Shown here: piece by piece, positions 57,550 to 64,000 of the stretch
Layout: each line of letters opens with the position of its first letter
Position numbering within the stretch: the stretch's first letter is position 1
Assembly: GCA_046328505.1 (NCBI GenBank)
Contig: JAXLWL010000005.1
Coordinates: 496,001-560,000, forward strand
Direction of reading: 5' to 3'
Length of the DNA: 64,000 nucleotides
From: JBDHWG01 sp046328505
Lineage (GTDB): Bacteria > Chloroflexota > Anaerolineae > Epilineales > JAHCIE01
Notes under the pieces: model-generated
Databases searched by the model: none
What the model was told of the DNA's origin: nothing
What the model saw: only the letters and a program-made list of their open reading frames with translations
Translations under genes and position numbers: made by a program

Positions 57550-58539
57550 GTGAAGGCGATCGAGTTCCGCGACGTCAGCAAGGTGTTCCCCGGCGCGCCG
57601 CGGCCGGCGGTGGACAATGTCACCTTGAGCGTCGACAACGGTGAGTTCGTCGTCTTGCTGGGCCCCTCGGGCTGCGGCAAGACGACGCTACTCAAGATGG
57701 TCAACCGGCTGTACGAGCCGACGAGCGGGACGATCCTGGTCGAAGGGCGTGACATCCGCGAAGGCTCGGTCACCGACCTTCGGCGCGGCATTGGCTACGT
57801 CATCCAGCAGACCGGGCTGTTCCCGCACATGACGGTCGGTGACAACGTCGCCGTCGTGCCGCGCCTGCTGAAGTGGCCGCGGCCGAAAACGGACGACCGC
57901 GTGAGATATCTTCTCACGCTCGTGGGGCTTCCGCCGGAGGAGTTCAGCGCCCGCTACCCCTCGCAACTGTCGGGCGGCCAGCAGCAGCGCGTCGGGCTGG
58001 CGCGCGCCCTGGCCGCCGACCCCCATATCATGCTGATGGACGAGCCTTTCGGCGCCATCGACGCGATCACCCGGACGCGGTTACAAGGCGAGCTGCTCGA
58101 CCTTCAGCGCCAGCTCCACAAGACGGTGTTGTTCGTCACCCACGACGTCGAGGAGGCGTTGCGCCTGGCCGACCGCATCGTCATCATGCGCGCGGGCCAG
58201 GTCGTGCAGTACGACACGCCGTTCAACATCCTGACCCACCCGGCTGACGACTTCGTGCGCGACCTCGTCGACGCCGACGACATTCTCCGCCAGCTCAGCC
58301 AGGTCCGCGTCGCGACGGCCATGGTTCCGTCGCCCGACGTCACGCCATCCGACGACGCGCCCACGCTGCGCCCCGACGATGACCTGCGTAGCGCCCTGGC
58401 GCTGTTCCTCCGTACCGGCTCGGATAACCTGCTCGTCGTGGACGATGGGCGGGTCGTCGGATGCGTCTCCATCGGTCTCATCCGCGAGCAGGCCGAGGAT
58501 AGCCGCGACGGCGTGTCCGAGTCTCGTTCGGCGTCATGA
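57550..58539 (+). CDS. Betaine/choline-type ABC importer ATPase
   Basis: This 329-residue ATPase starts at GTG 57550. Walker A GPSGCGKTTLLKMVNRLYEPTSG, signature LSGGQQQRVGLARALAADP and Walker B IMLMDEPFGAIDAITR are intact, with the switch His in LFVTHDVEEALRLADR. The C-terminal 80 residues hold a single CBS-like motif (DNLLVVDDGRVVGCVSIGLI) where relatives have two CBS domains. The stop overlaps the second permease start (ATGA). It energises osmolyte uptake. Confidence 0.93.
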   Translation: MKAIEFRDVSKVFPGAPRPAVDNVTLSVDNGEFVVLLGPSGCGKTTLLKMVNRLYEPTSGTILVEGRDIREGSVTDLRRGIGYVIQQTGLFPHMTVGDNVAVVPRLLKWPRPKTDDRVRYLLTLVGLPPEEFSARYPSQLSGGQQQRVGLARALAADPHIMLMDEPFGAIDAITRTRLQGELLDLQRQLHKTVLFVTHDVEEALRLADRIVIMRAGQVVQYDTPFNILTHPADDFVRDLVDADDILRQLSQVRVATAMVPSPDVTPSDDAPTLRPDDDLRSALALFLRTGSDNLLVVDDGRVVGCVSIGLIREQAEDSRDGVSESRSAS

Positions 58540-59165
58540 CCTACCTGACACGCTACCCCGACCGCGTGCTGGAGCTGCTGCGGCAGCACCTCATAATCAC
58601 GGCGATTGCCCTGAGCATCGCCATGCTCCTCGCGTTCCCCCTGGGCATCCTCGTCGCGCGGCGCCGTAGCCTGGACGTGCCGGTCATCGGCGTGCTGGGC
58701 ATTATCTACACGATTCCCAGCCTCGCCTTGCTGGCCTTCCTTATTCAGCCGTTTGGCCTCGGCCTGCGGCCGCTGCTGTTCGCTCTCGTCATCTACGTGC
58801 AGTTCGTCCTGGTGCGGAACATCGTCGTGGGGCTGCGGGGGGTAGATCCGGCCATCCTGGAGGCGGCGCGGGGAATGGGGCTGAGCAGCATGCAGTCGCT
58901 GTGGCAGGTAGAGCTGCCGCTGGCCGCGCCCATCATCCTGGCGGGCGTTCGGCTGGCGACCGTGTCTATTGTCGGACTGGCGACCATCGGCGCGTGGATC
59001 GCGGCAGGCGGGATCGGGGTCTTGTTCAACGAGGGCATTGCCCAGAACAACCCGGACAAGATTCAGGCCGGTGTCCTGGTCATCGGCGTCCTCGCCATCG
59101 GCCTCAACCAGATATTGCTGTGGCTGGAACGCCGGGCCGGCCGCTGGCGCACGACAGGGGCATAG
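58536..59165 (+). CDS. Betaine/choline-type ABC importer permease 2
   Basis: This 209-residue permease is similar in layout to permease 1: LEAARGMGLSSMQSLWQVELPLAAPIILAGVRLATVSIVGLATIGAWIAAGGIGVLF. The two permeases form a heterodimer in OpuC-type systems. Translation is coupled to the ATPase by a four-base overlap. It is the last gene before the shared terminator at 59175-59209. Confidence 0.92.
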   Translation: MTYLTRYPDRVLELLRQHLIITAIALSIAMLLAFPLGILVARRRSLDVPVIGVLGIIYTIPSLALLAFLIQPFGLGLRPLLFALVIYVQFVLVRNIVVGLRGVDPAILEAARGMGLSSMQSLWQVELPLAAPIILAGVRLATVSIVGLATIGAWIAAGGIGVLFNEGIAQNNPDKIQAGVLVIGVLAIGLNQILLWLERRAGRWRTTGA

Positions 59166-59174
59166 GTCCTGGTG

Positions 59175-59209
59175 CAACCCCCTTCTCCCACACGGGGAGA
59201 AGGGGGTTG
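59175..59209. terminator. Bidirectional hairpin between the ABC importer and GNAT genes
   Basis: CAACCCCCTTCTCCC and its complement form a 15-bp stem with a short ACACG loop. Convergent genes on both sides end close to it. Confidence 0.75.
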
Positions 59210-59227
59210 GGGGATGAGGGAACAGAC

Positions 59228-60277
59228 TTACGCTACCTGCTCCACGCACTCGCTCTCGGTAGTGTACTCGGCGGCGCGGTCGACCTCGAGCTGCCAGATC
59301 TGCCACGTCTTGCGGTGGTAGAAGCCTAGCTCGTAGTTGATCTTCAGCATCGGCGCGTTGCTATCAGCGTTGCCCGTGCGGATACACTGGATGAGCGGAC
59401 GCTCGCGCATGACCTTCTCCAGCATGACCGCTTTCATCCAGCGGCCGAGGCCGCGGTTGCGGTACTTCGGCAGTGTCGCCGTCGCGCCCTGCCAGGCGAC
59501 CGTGGGCCGGAGCGGGTGCATGAAGATCTGGCTGTAGCCCGCCAGCTCGCCCGTCGCGTTATCGCGGGCGGCGACCGTCCAGCGCTCCTCGCCGCGCTTC
59601 ATTGCGCTCTGCTCCCACTCGCGCAGGATCTCCGGCGTGATTACCTCGTCCTCCCAGTCCAGCTCGCCGCGCGGCGCGTCGTTCATCGCCTCGAACAGGT
59701 GGACGAGACCTGGCATCTCCTCTTCAGGGTAAGCGCCGGTCCAGACACCGATGCTGAAGTCGGAGGCGCGTTCGCTGGCGCGCTGAATCCACATGTCCAG
59801 CATGTGCTTGTCGACCTTCGCAATGTCGAGCTGGTTTTGCCGCATCTCCATGCCCATCTTGCCGACGCGTTCCAGGTCGATGTCGGTCGTGTTGAGTTCG
59901 CCGTCGACGAAGAACTGGAGCAGGCGGCGCTCCTCAGCGCGCGCCGGCTCGACTAGGCACGCCAGGAGCTGGGCGCCGAGGCCCTGCCCGCGCCACTCCG
60001 GCAGGATGTTGAGGTCGCAGTAGGCAAGGTGCTGGTTGTCCTCGGTATGGGGGACCCACGCCTCGGACGAGCCGACGATCTGGCCGTCGCCGTCCCACGC
60101 GGCGTAGAGGTAGCGCGTCGTGAACGAAGGCTGGTTGGTGTAGTCGAGAATCGTCTTCTCGACGGGGACCGGCGGGTCTTCCGGCCAGAACTCAGCGTCG
60201 ATCATGTTCCAGAAGCTGTTTAACGCTTGCCAATCGGCGTTGCTCGCGCTCGCCGGGTCAAAACGTACGATACGCAT
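59228..60277 (-). CDS. Double-GNAT acetyltransferase 1
   Basis: This 349-residue protein has two GNAT domains. The N-terminal one carries CDLNILPEWRGQGLGAQLLACLVEPA and the C-terminal one GATATLPKYRNRGLGRWMKAVMLEKVM, followed by TGNADSNAPMLKINYELGFYHRKTWQIWQLEVDRA. The R/Q-x-x-G-x-G/A acetyl-CoA loop is complete in both. The layout resembles mycothiol-synthase-like proteins, but the substrate is unknown. AAGGAG precedes the ATG. A paralogue lies directly upstream at 60441. Confidence 0.85.
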   Translation of the reverse strand: MRIVRFDPASASNADWQALNSFWNMIDAEFWPEDPPVPVEKTILDYTNQPSFTTRYLYAAWDGDGQIVGSSEAWVPHTEDNQHLAYCDLNILPEWRGQGLGAQLLACLVEPARAEERRLLQFFVDGELNTTDIDLERVGKMGMEMRQNQLDIAKVDKHMLDMWIQRASERASDFSIGVWTGAYPEEEMPGLVHLFEAMNDAPRGELDWEDEVITPEILREWEQSAMKRGEERWTVAARDNATGELAGYSQIFMHPLRPTVAWQGATATLPKYRNRGLGRWMKAVMLEKVMRERPLIQCIRTGNADSNAPMLKINYELGFYHRKTWQIWQLEVDRAAEYTTESECVEQVA

Positions 60278-60314
60278 TTTGAGTCTCCTTAACTATATCC
60301 TTCATGTGTTCACA

Positions 60315-60437
60315 TTGTCGTTGCGAGCGGAGCGAAGCAACCTCCCGCTGTCGTGAAAGACGTGCATGCCGAGATGGCATTGTCGTTTCCCACCGGGAGA
60401 TTGCTTCCTCGGGCTATCGCCCTCCTCGCAATGACGG
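60315..60437. repeat. GTCATTGCGAG dispersed-repeat block 4
   Basis: GTTGCGAGCGGAGCGAAGCAACC...GGGAGATTGCTTCCTCGG...CTCCTCGCAATGAC lies between the two GNAT genes, with inverted outer ends. Confidence 0.8.
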
Positions 60438-60440
60438 CTC

Positions 60441-61520
60441 CTACGCGGCGGCGCTTTCGAGGGCATCGTCGCGGGTGTCATCCTCGACGACGCCCTGGCC
60501 CGTCCACGCCAGCGCCCTCTCGACCTCGATCTGCCACATGGTCCACGTCTTCGTAGGACGGTACCCCATCTCCCAGTTAATCTTGAGCATCGGCGCGTTG
60601 ACTTCGGCGTTGCCGGTGCGGACGCGCTTCACGCTTGGCCGCTCGCGCAGGATGCGCTCCATCATGGCGGCCTTCATCCAGCGGCCGAGACCGCGATTGC
60701 GGTAGTTCCGGCTCGTTCCCGTGCCGCCCTGCCACATGCTGTCCGGCTCGTACGGGTTCCAGCGCACCGAGGTGAAGCCGGCCAGCTCGCCGGTCGCGTC
60801 TTCGCGCACAACAGCCGTCCACGCTTCGACACCGCGACGGCTCAGAACGCGATCCCACTCGCGCACTTCGTCAGGCGTGAGCTTCTCGTCTTCCAGTTCC
60901 AGGTCGCCGCGCGGCTCGTCGTTCATGGACGCTTCGAACATGCGGATCCATCGGTCGATGTCCTCGTCCGGTACACTGTTGCCCCAGAACTCCAGGCTGA
61001 AGCCACTGGCGCGCTCGGGCGCGCGCTCGATCCAGCGGCGGATCATGGCGCGGTCCACGTCGGCGATGTCGAGCTCGTTTGTGTAGGCGACAAGCCCCTT
61101 GCTCGCGCCGAGGTGCGCCGCGAACGCGTCGCCGGCCGGGACGTAGCTATCCGTCTCGCCCATCAGCAGGCGCCGGCCCTCGCTCTGCGCAGCTTCCGCG
61201 GCGAGCGCGAGAAGCTGCCGGCCGAGGCCGTGGCCCCGAGCGTGCGGCAGCACCCACATGTCGAGCCACGCCAGGTGGGTGTTGGTCTGCGCGTCCTCGA
61301 CATACAAGGCTGCCATACCGACAATCTCCTCGCTCTGCCACACGACCCAGATGTAGCGCCGGGTGTTCTCCTTGAAGACGGTCATGTCAATGCGCGTCTT
61401 CTCAACAGGCACCGGCAGGTCGTTGGGCCACTCTTCCTTGCGGCGGCGGTTGGCGAAGCGGTTCATGGCCTGCCACTCGGACTCGCCGGCAATCTTCGGG
61501 TCAAAAGCTTCGATAAGCAT
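60441..61520 (-). CDS. Double-GNAT acetyltransferase 2
   Basis: This 359-residue paralogue of the neighbouring protein has LDMWVLPHARGHGLGRQLLALAAEAA in the first domain and GGTGTSRNYRNRGLGRWMKAAMMERILRERPSVKRVRTGNAEVNAPMLKINWEMGYRPTKTWTMWQIEVERA in the second. Shared motifs (RDLE/GELDWEDE, NAPMLKIN, TW.(M/I)WQ) show a tandem duplication. AAAGGAG precedes the ATG at 61520. The repeat block between the copies suggests they were already separate before its insertion or that it marks the junction. It follows the ABC exporter genes, possibly in one transcript. Confidence 0.85.
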   Translation of the reverse strand: MLIEAFDPKIAGESEWQAMNRFANRRRKEEWPNDLPVPVEKTRIDMTVFKENTRRYIWVVWQSEEIVGMAALYVEDAQTNTHLAWLDMWVLPHARGHGLGRQLLALAAEAAQSEGRRLLMGETDSYVPAGDAFAAHLGASKGLVAYTNELDIADVDRAMIRRWIERAPERASGFSLEFWGNSVPDEDIDRWIRMFEASMNDEPRGDLELEDEKLTPDEVREWDRVLSRRGVEAWTAVVREDATGELAGFTSVRWNPYEPDSMWQGGTGTSRNYRNRGLGRWMKAAMMERILRERPSVKRVRTGNAEVNAPMLKINWEMGYRPTKTWTMWQIEVERALAWTGQGVVEDDTRDDALESAAA

Positions 61521-61530
61521 AGGTTCTCCT

Positions 61531-62361
61531 TTATCCGTTGCGCTTCAGCTTGCCGGTGCGCTTGGCGTACCGCTCGCCCCACTGAAAAGTCACCACCCCG
61601 ACGGGGATCGTGACCAGACCGATGACAATCAATAGCCCAATGATGGGCGCGAGACTCTGCACCGACGCGCCGTCCAGCAGCGCCGCCCGCACGCCCTCCA
61701 GCGTGTAGGTCGCCGGGGAGACGCGCGAGATGGTCTGCAGCCAGCCCGGCAGAACCGTGACCGGGTAGTAGACGCCCGACGCCAGCAAGAACAGCGCCTG
61801 GGCGAAGTTCGTCATCTGCGCGCCGCGCTCCGGGTAGAGCATCGGCAGGACGGCGGCGATGATGCCGACGCCGATGAACGACAGGCTGCCGGCCAGCAGG
61901 ACGGCCAGCGCCGATCCGTAGTTGGCCTGGCTCATGTCCAGGTGGAAGAAGAGCGCCACCACCACCAGGATCAGGCCGGCCTGGAGGATGCCGTAGATGA
62001 TCGAGAAGATCGTCTGCCCGACCAGGTGTGTGAGGCGGTTGACCGGCGCCATGAAGGTGTACTCAATGGTGCCTTCCCAGCGCTCCCACATGATGACCTC
62101 GCTGAGCGAGTCGAAGACGATGGACAGGTACCGCCAGATGACGGTGCCGATCAGCAGGTAGAGGATGAGGAAGTTCGTGTCGACCTGCTGACCGGTCAGG
62201 GCGCCCATGCCCGCGCCGATATACGTGACGGCCAGGGCGTTGGCGACGCCATACATAATCCAGACCGCTTCCCAGCCCCAGTATCGGCGGACCAGGAAAA
62301 AGTTGCGCTCGACAAACGCATACGAGGACCGAACCTCGTTCATGAGTGTGCTTGGTGTCAT
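61531..62361 (-). CDS. ABC-2 type exporter permease
   Basis: This 276-residue permease has six membrane helices. YAFVERNFFLVRRYWGWEAVWIMYGVANAL and MWERWEGTIEYTFMAPVNRLTHLVGQTIFSIIYG are typical of the DrrB/Nod-type ABC-2 class, with ERGAQMTNFAQALFLLASGVYYPVTVLPGWLQTISRVSPATYTLEGVR near the end. It pairs with the ATPase 139 bp upstream. Such pairs export drugs, polyketides or polysaccharides. The ribosome site is weak and the start may be 62361 or 62343. The 139-bp gap before it holds no recognised gene. Confidence 0.88.
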   Translation of the reverse strand: MTPSTLMNEVRSSYAFVERNFFLVRRYWGWEAVWIMYGVANALAVTYIGAGMGALTGQQVDTNFLILYLLIGTVIWRYLSIVFDSLSEVIMWERWEGTIEYTFMAPVNRLTHLVGQTIFSIIYGILQAGLILVVVALFFHLDMSQANYGSALAVLLAGSLSFIGVGIIAAVLPMLYPERGAQMTNFAQALFLLASGVYYPVTVLPGWLQTISRVSPATYTLEGVRAALLDGASVQSLAPIIGLLIVIGLVTIPVGVVTFQWGERYAKRTGKLKRNG

Positions 62362-62500
62362 GGCTGATACCCCAGGTTGCGAATCGTGATCATACCGCGG
62401 CTCAAGGTGTAGGAGGAGTTGCGTACATTCATCTTCTCAACCTCCCTCCGTCTCGTATCTGGGCAACGCACCGATGAGCAACGGGTCAGCGGTACGCGCG

Positions 62501-63379
62501 TTAGTTGACTTGGTCGTCCTCGATCAGACGCTTGCCCGTGAGGGTCATGAATACGTCTTCGAGGGTCGGCTCGTAGCCGTTGCGGGCCACGAGGCGCTTC
62601 AGCCCGGCCGGTGTGTCCAGGGCGACGAGCCGGCCGCCTTCGACGACGGCGATTCGGTCGCACAGGTTCTCGGCCTCGTCCATGTCGTGCGTCGTCAGTA
62701 GGACGGTCGCGTCGTGGGTGTTGCGGATCTCCTGGACGAAGGCCTGCACCTCGCGCTTCGAGCGCGGGTCGAGGCCGGTTGTCGGCTCGTCCAGCAGCAT
62801 CAGCATCGGGGCGCTCAGGAAGGCGCGCGCAATCGCTACCTTCTGCTGCATTCCCCGCGACATGTCCTCCATCGGCTCGTAGAGAGTCTTGGTCTCCAGG
62901 CCGAGCCGGTTGAGGATGGCCGTCGACTGCTCGCGGATGGCGCGCCCGTCGAGACCGTACAGGCGGCCGGCGTAGAGCAGGTTCTCCATCGGGCTTAGCT
63001 TCTTAAAGAACGCGGCGTCCACAGAGACGCGGTTAATCATTCGCTTGACAATGAGCTCATCGCGCTCGACATCGTACCCGAAAACGCTTATCCGTCCGCT
63101 ATCCGGGATGAGCAGCGTCGAGATGAGCCGGATGAGGGTCGACTTGCCCGAACCATTCGGGCCTAGGATGCCGAAGACCTCGTTGCGCCGAACCTCGAAG
63201 CTGATGTGGTCCACGGCCATCACCCGACTGGCTGCCGGGACCTGGCCGCGCACTCGCTGCCACCAGCTCCCGCTTTTGCTCCCATCGAACCCTTTGACCA
63301 CGTCGCTCACGCCGAGCGCGATGCCCATTGTGGCGGCGACGCGGGTGGGCGCGGCTGCCGTTCGATATGCTACTTCCAT
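62501..63379 (-). CDS. ABC exporter ATPase (DrrA-like)
   Basis: This 292-residue ATPase has Walker A GPNGSGKSTLIRLISTLLIPDSG, signature SRGMQQKVAIARAFLSAP, Walker B LMLLDEPTTGLDP and the switch His in VLLTTHDMDEAENL. The linker before the domain (GFDGSKSGSWWQRVRGQVPAASRV) is an insert typical of this Chloroflexota-like subtype, from memory. AGGAGG lies 8 bp before the ATG. The long upstream leader with a short ORF and tandem terminators (63512-63770) may control it. It works with the 61531 permease as an exporter of unknown substrate. Confidence 0.92.
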   Translation of the reverse strand: MEVAYRTAAAPTRVAATMGIALGVSDVVKGFDGSKSGSWWQRVRGQVPAASRVMAVDHISFEVRRNEVFGILGPNGSGKSTLIRLISTLLIPDSGRISVFGYDVERDELIVKRMINRVSVDAAFFKKLSPMENLLYAGRLYGLDGRAIREQSTAILNRLGLETKTLYEPMEDMSRGMQQKVAIARAFLSAPMLMLLDEPTTGLDPRSKREVQAFVQEIRNTHDATVLLTTHDMDEAENLCDRIAVVEGGRLVALDTPAGLKRLVARNGYEPTLEDVFMTLTGKRLIEDDQVN

Positions 63380-63401
63380 GGGCGGAACCTCCTGAGTATG
63401 A

Positions 63402-63498
63402 GACCGTCATTGCGAGCGGAGCGAAGCAATCTAGCTCTGTGTGGCACATTCTCTATCGCGAGATTGCTTCGTCGTCCTCAGGTCCTCCTCGCAATGAC
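63402..63498. repeat. GTCATTGCGAG dispersed-repeat block 5
   Basis: GTCATTGCGAGCGGAGCGAAGCAATCTAG...CGAGATTGCTTCGTCG...CTCCTCGCAATGAC lies between the tandem terminators and the ABC ATPase. The outer ends are inverted and enclose a variable centre. Confidence 0.85.
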
Positions 63499-63511
63499 TC
63501 CAACTTGACAC

Positions 63512-63598
63512 ACAAAAAGCCGCGGGCTGAGAGATGGCCCACGGCTGATAAGGGCGTAGAGATGAAAAAGGCCGTGGGCGTGTAGCACGCCCACGGCC
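63512..63598 (-). terminator. Tandem intrinsic terminators of the leader ORF
   Basis: Terminator 1 (63570-63598): GGCCGTGGGCGTG, loop, CACGCCCACGGCC, then TTTTTC on the minus strand. Terminator 2 (63518-63546): AGCCGTGGGC...GCCCGCGGCT, with a U-G pair in RNA, then TTTTTG. The 5' arms of both share GCCGTGGGC, so the 3' arm of hairpin 1 could also pair with the 5' arm of hairpin 2. That makes an antiterminator-like alternative. Confidence 0.8.
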
Positions 63599-63612
63599 AG
63601 CAGGGTCAAACC

Positions 63613-63711
63613 CTAGCGGTGAACAGGCGCACTACGGCTATGGAAAACGGCGAGACCTGCGCCGCGCGCGGCGGCGGTGACGGTCAGGGCCAGAAGTCGA
63701 ATGCGCGCCAT
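63613..63711 (-). CDS. 32-codon leader ORF upstream of the ABC exporter
   Basis: This short ORF starts at ATG 63711 behind a perfect AGGAGGTG site (7-bp spacer) and stops at 63613, 15 bp before the first terminator stem. The peptide begins MARIRLLALTVTAAARGAG and ends SRSAPVHR. It has no clear homologue known to me. The promoter TTGACA-N17-TAGAAT (63742-63770) is near-consensus. Promoter, ribosome site, short ORF and terminator fit a leader peptide of ribosome-mediated attenuation, as seen before drug-exporter genes in other bacteria. Small-protein function is the other option. The arrangement, not the sequence, is the evidence. Confidence 0.6.
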   Translation of the reverse strand: MARIRLLALTVTAAARGAGLAVFHSRSAPVHR

Positions 63712-63741
63712 TTGTTCACCTCCTTAGAATTTCTTAACCCC

Positions 63742-63770
63742 ATTCTAACACACGCCTTAATCACTGTCAA
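63742..63770 (-). promoter_or_regulatory. Promoter of the leader ORF
   Basis: On the minus strand TTGACA, exactly 17 bp and TAGAAT. The inverted repeat TTAGAAT...ATTCTAA (63724-63748) overlaps the -10 and could be an operator or a 5' stem. Confidence 0.75.
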
Positions 63771-63777
63771 CACCAAG

Positions 63778-63807
63778 TTGACCATAAACGCGGCCCTGTG
63801 CTATGCT
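63778..63807 (+). promoter_or_regulatory. Promoter of queA
   Basis: TTGACC, an 18-bp spacer and TATGCT. Its -35 lies only 7 bp from the -35 of the divergent leader promoter. Confidence 0.6.
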
Positions 63808-63844
63808 TTCCCTCTGAAAGCCGACAACGCCATCACCCATCTGG

Positions 63845-64000
63845 ATGATAGACTTTGACCTCCTGGTTGACCACGCCTTGACCCAGCCCTTGCGCACGAG
63901 CGACTTCGACTACCACCTCCCGCCCGACCGCATCGCCCAGACGCCGGTCGAGCCGCGCGATTCCTCGCGCCTGCTCGTCCTCGACCGCGCCACCGGCCGC
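63845..64000 (+). CDS. queA: tRNA preQ1(34) S-adenosylmethionine ribosyltransferase-isomerase, 5' part
   Basis: The window holds the first 52 codons and cuts the gene. LRTSDFDYHLPPDRIAQTPVEPRDSSRLLVLDRATG matches the invariant N-terminus of QueA, which transfers the ribosyl part of SAM to preQ1-modified tRNA to give epoxyqueuosine. The ATG at 63845 gives about 12 more residues than many homologues (IDFDLLVDHALTQP), so a later start is possible. It is divergent from the leader ORF and the ABC exporter. Confidence 0.9.
   Translation, partial: MIDFDLLVDHALTQPLRTSDFDYHLPPDRIAQTPVEPRDSSRLLVLDRATGR

Overview
The window looks like a chromosomal segment of a high-GC member of the Chloroflexota. I infer this from the gene set, not from a marker tree. 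The supporting genes are very large multidomain transcriptional activators with BTAD and TPR domains, a TIGR01906/DUF1461 membrane protein, a membrane-bound spermidine-synthase-like protein, archaeal-type phosphoglycerate mutase, a GH127 enzyme, FG-GAP and beta-helix surface proteins, and threonine/alanine-rich lipoproteins. Coding density is high. I see no rRNA, tRNA, CRISPR array, transposase or prophage. The only structural RNA gene found is tmRNA.

Layout. 1-8461 (minus): one giant surface protein, cut by the left edge and split by an apparent frameshift in a C run. 8712-12663: a small protein divergent from a BTAD/AAA/TPR regulator. 12752-14957: a secreted G1-type glutamic peptidase and a VapBC-like toxin-antitoxin pair. 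14968-17817: zwf and a ferric-reductase-like membrane operon. 18017-25061: an ABC permease, an HlyD-type adaptor, an NTF2-like protein, an OmpR/HisKA two-component pair and a secreted Gly/Pro-rich protein. Three promoters here share an almost identical operator-like box, so this block looks like a local regulon. 25270-31766: an island of unfamiliar proteins (zinc ribbon, helix-hairpin-helix, a stand-alone RVHV module, a trypsin-like peptidase, a beta-rich protein) next to a BTAD regulator with a degenerate P-loop. 32130-37616: a housekeeping-like operon (spermidine-synthase-like, DUF1461, apgM, GT39-like). 37730-43980: GH127, homoprotocatechuate dioxygenase with flavin reductase, an MFS transporter and a ROK regulator with a clear operator. 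43977-48161: murI, a class-I glutamine amidotransferase, and an arsR-GNAT-arsC-arsM operon with no efflux pump. 48680-54169: a duplicated beta-helix surface protein, a MazG protein with a decayed tetrapyrrole-methylase half, and ssrA. 54344-59165: a DUF2270 membrane protein and a betaine/choline-type ABC importer. 59228-64000: two double-GNAT paralogues, an ABC-2 exporter preceded by an attenuator-like leader with a short ORF, and the 5' end of queA.

Dispersed GTCATTGCGAG...GCAATC inverted-repeat elements occupy several intergenic gaps (about 44.8, 48.3, 52.2, 60.3 and 63.4 kb). Intrinsic terminators follow many transcription units.

The best candidates for something undescribed are the leader-ORF/tandem-terminator arrangement before the ABC exporter (63512-63770), the three-promoter box shared around the two-component system, and the peptidase/HhH island at 25.3-31.8 kb. 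All functional statements come from reading motifs. No database search or folding calculation was run.
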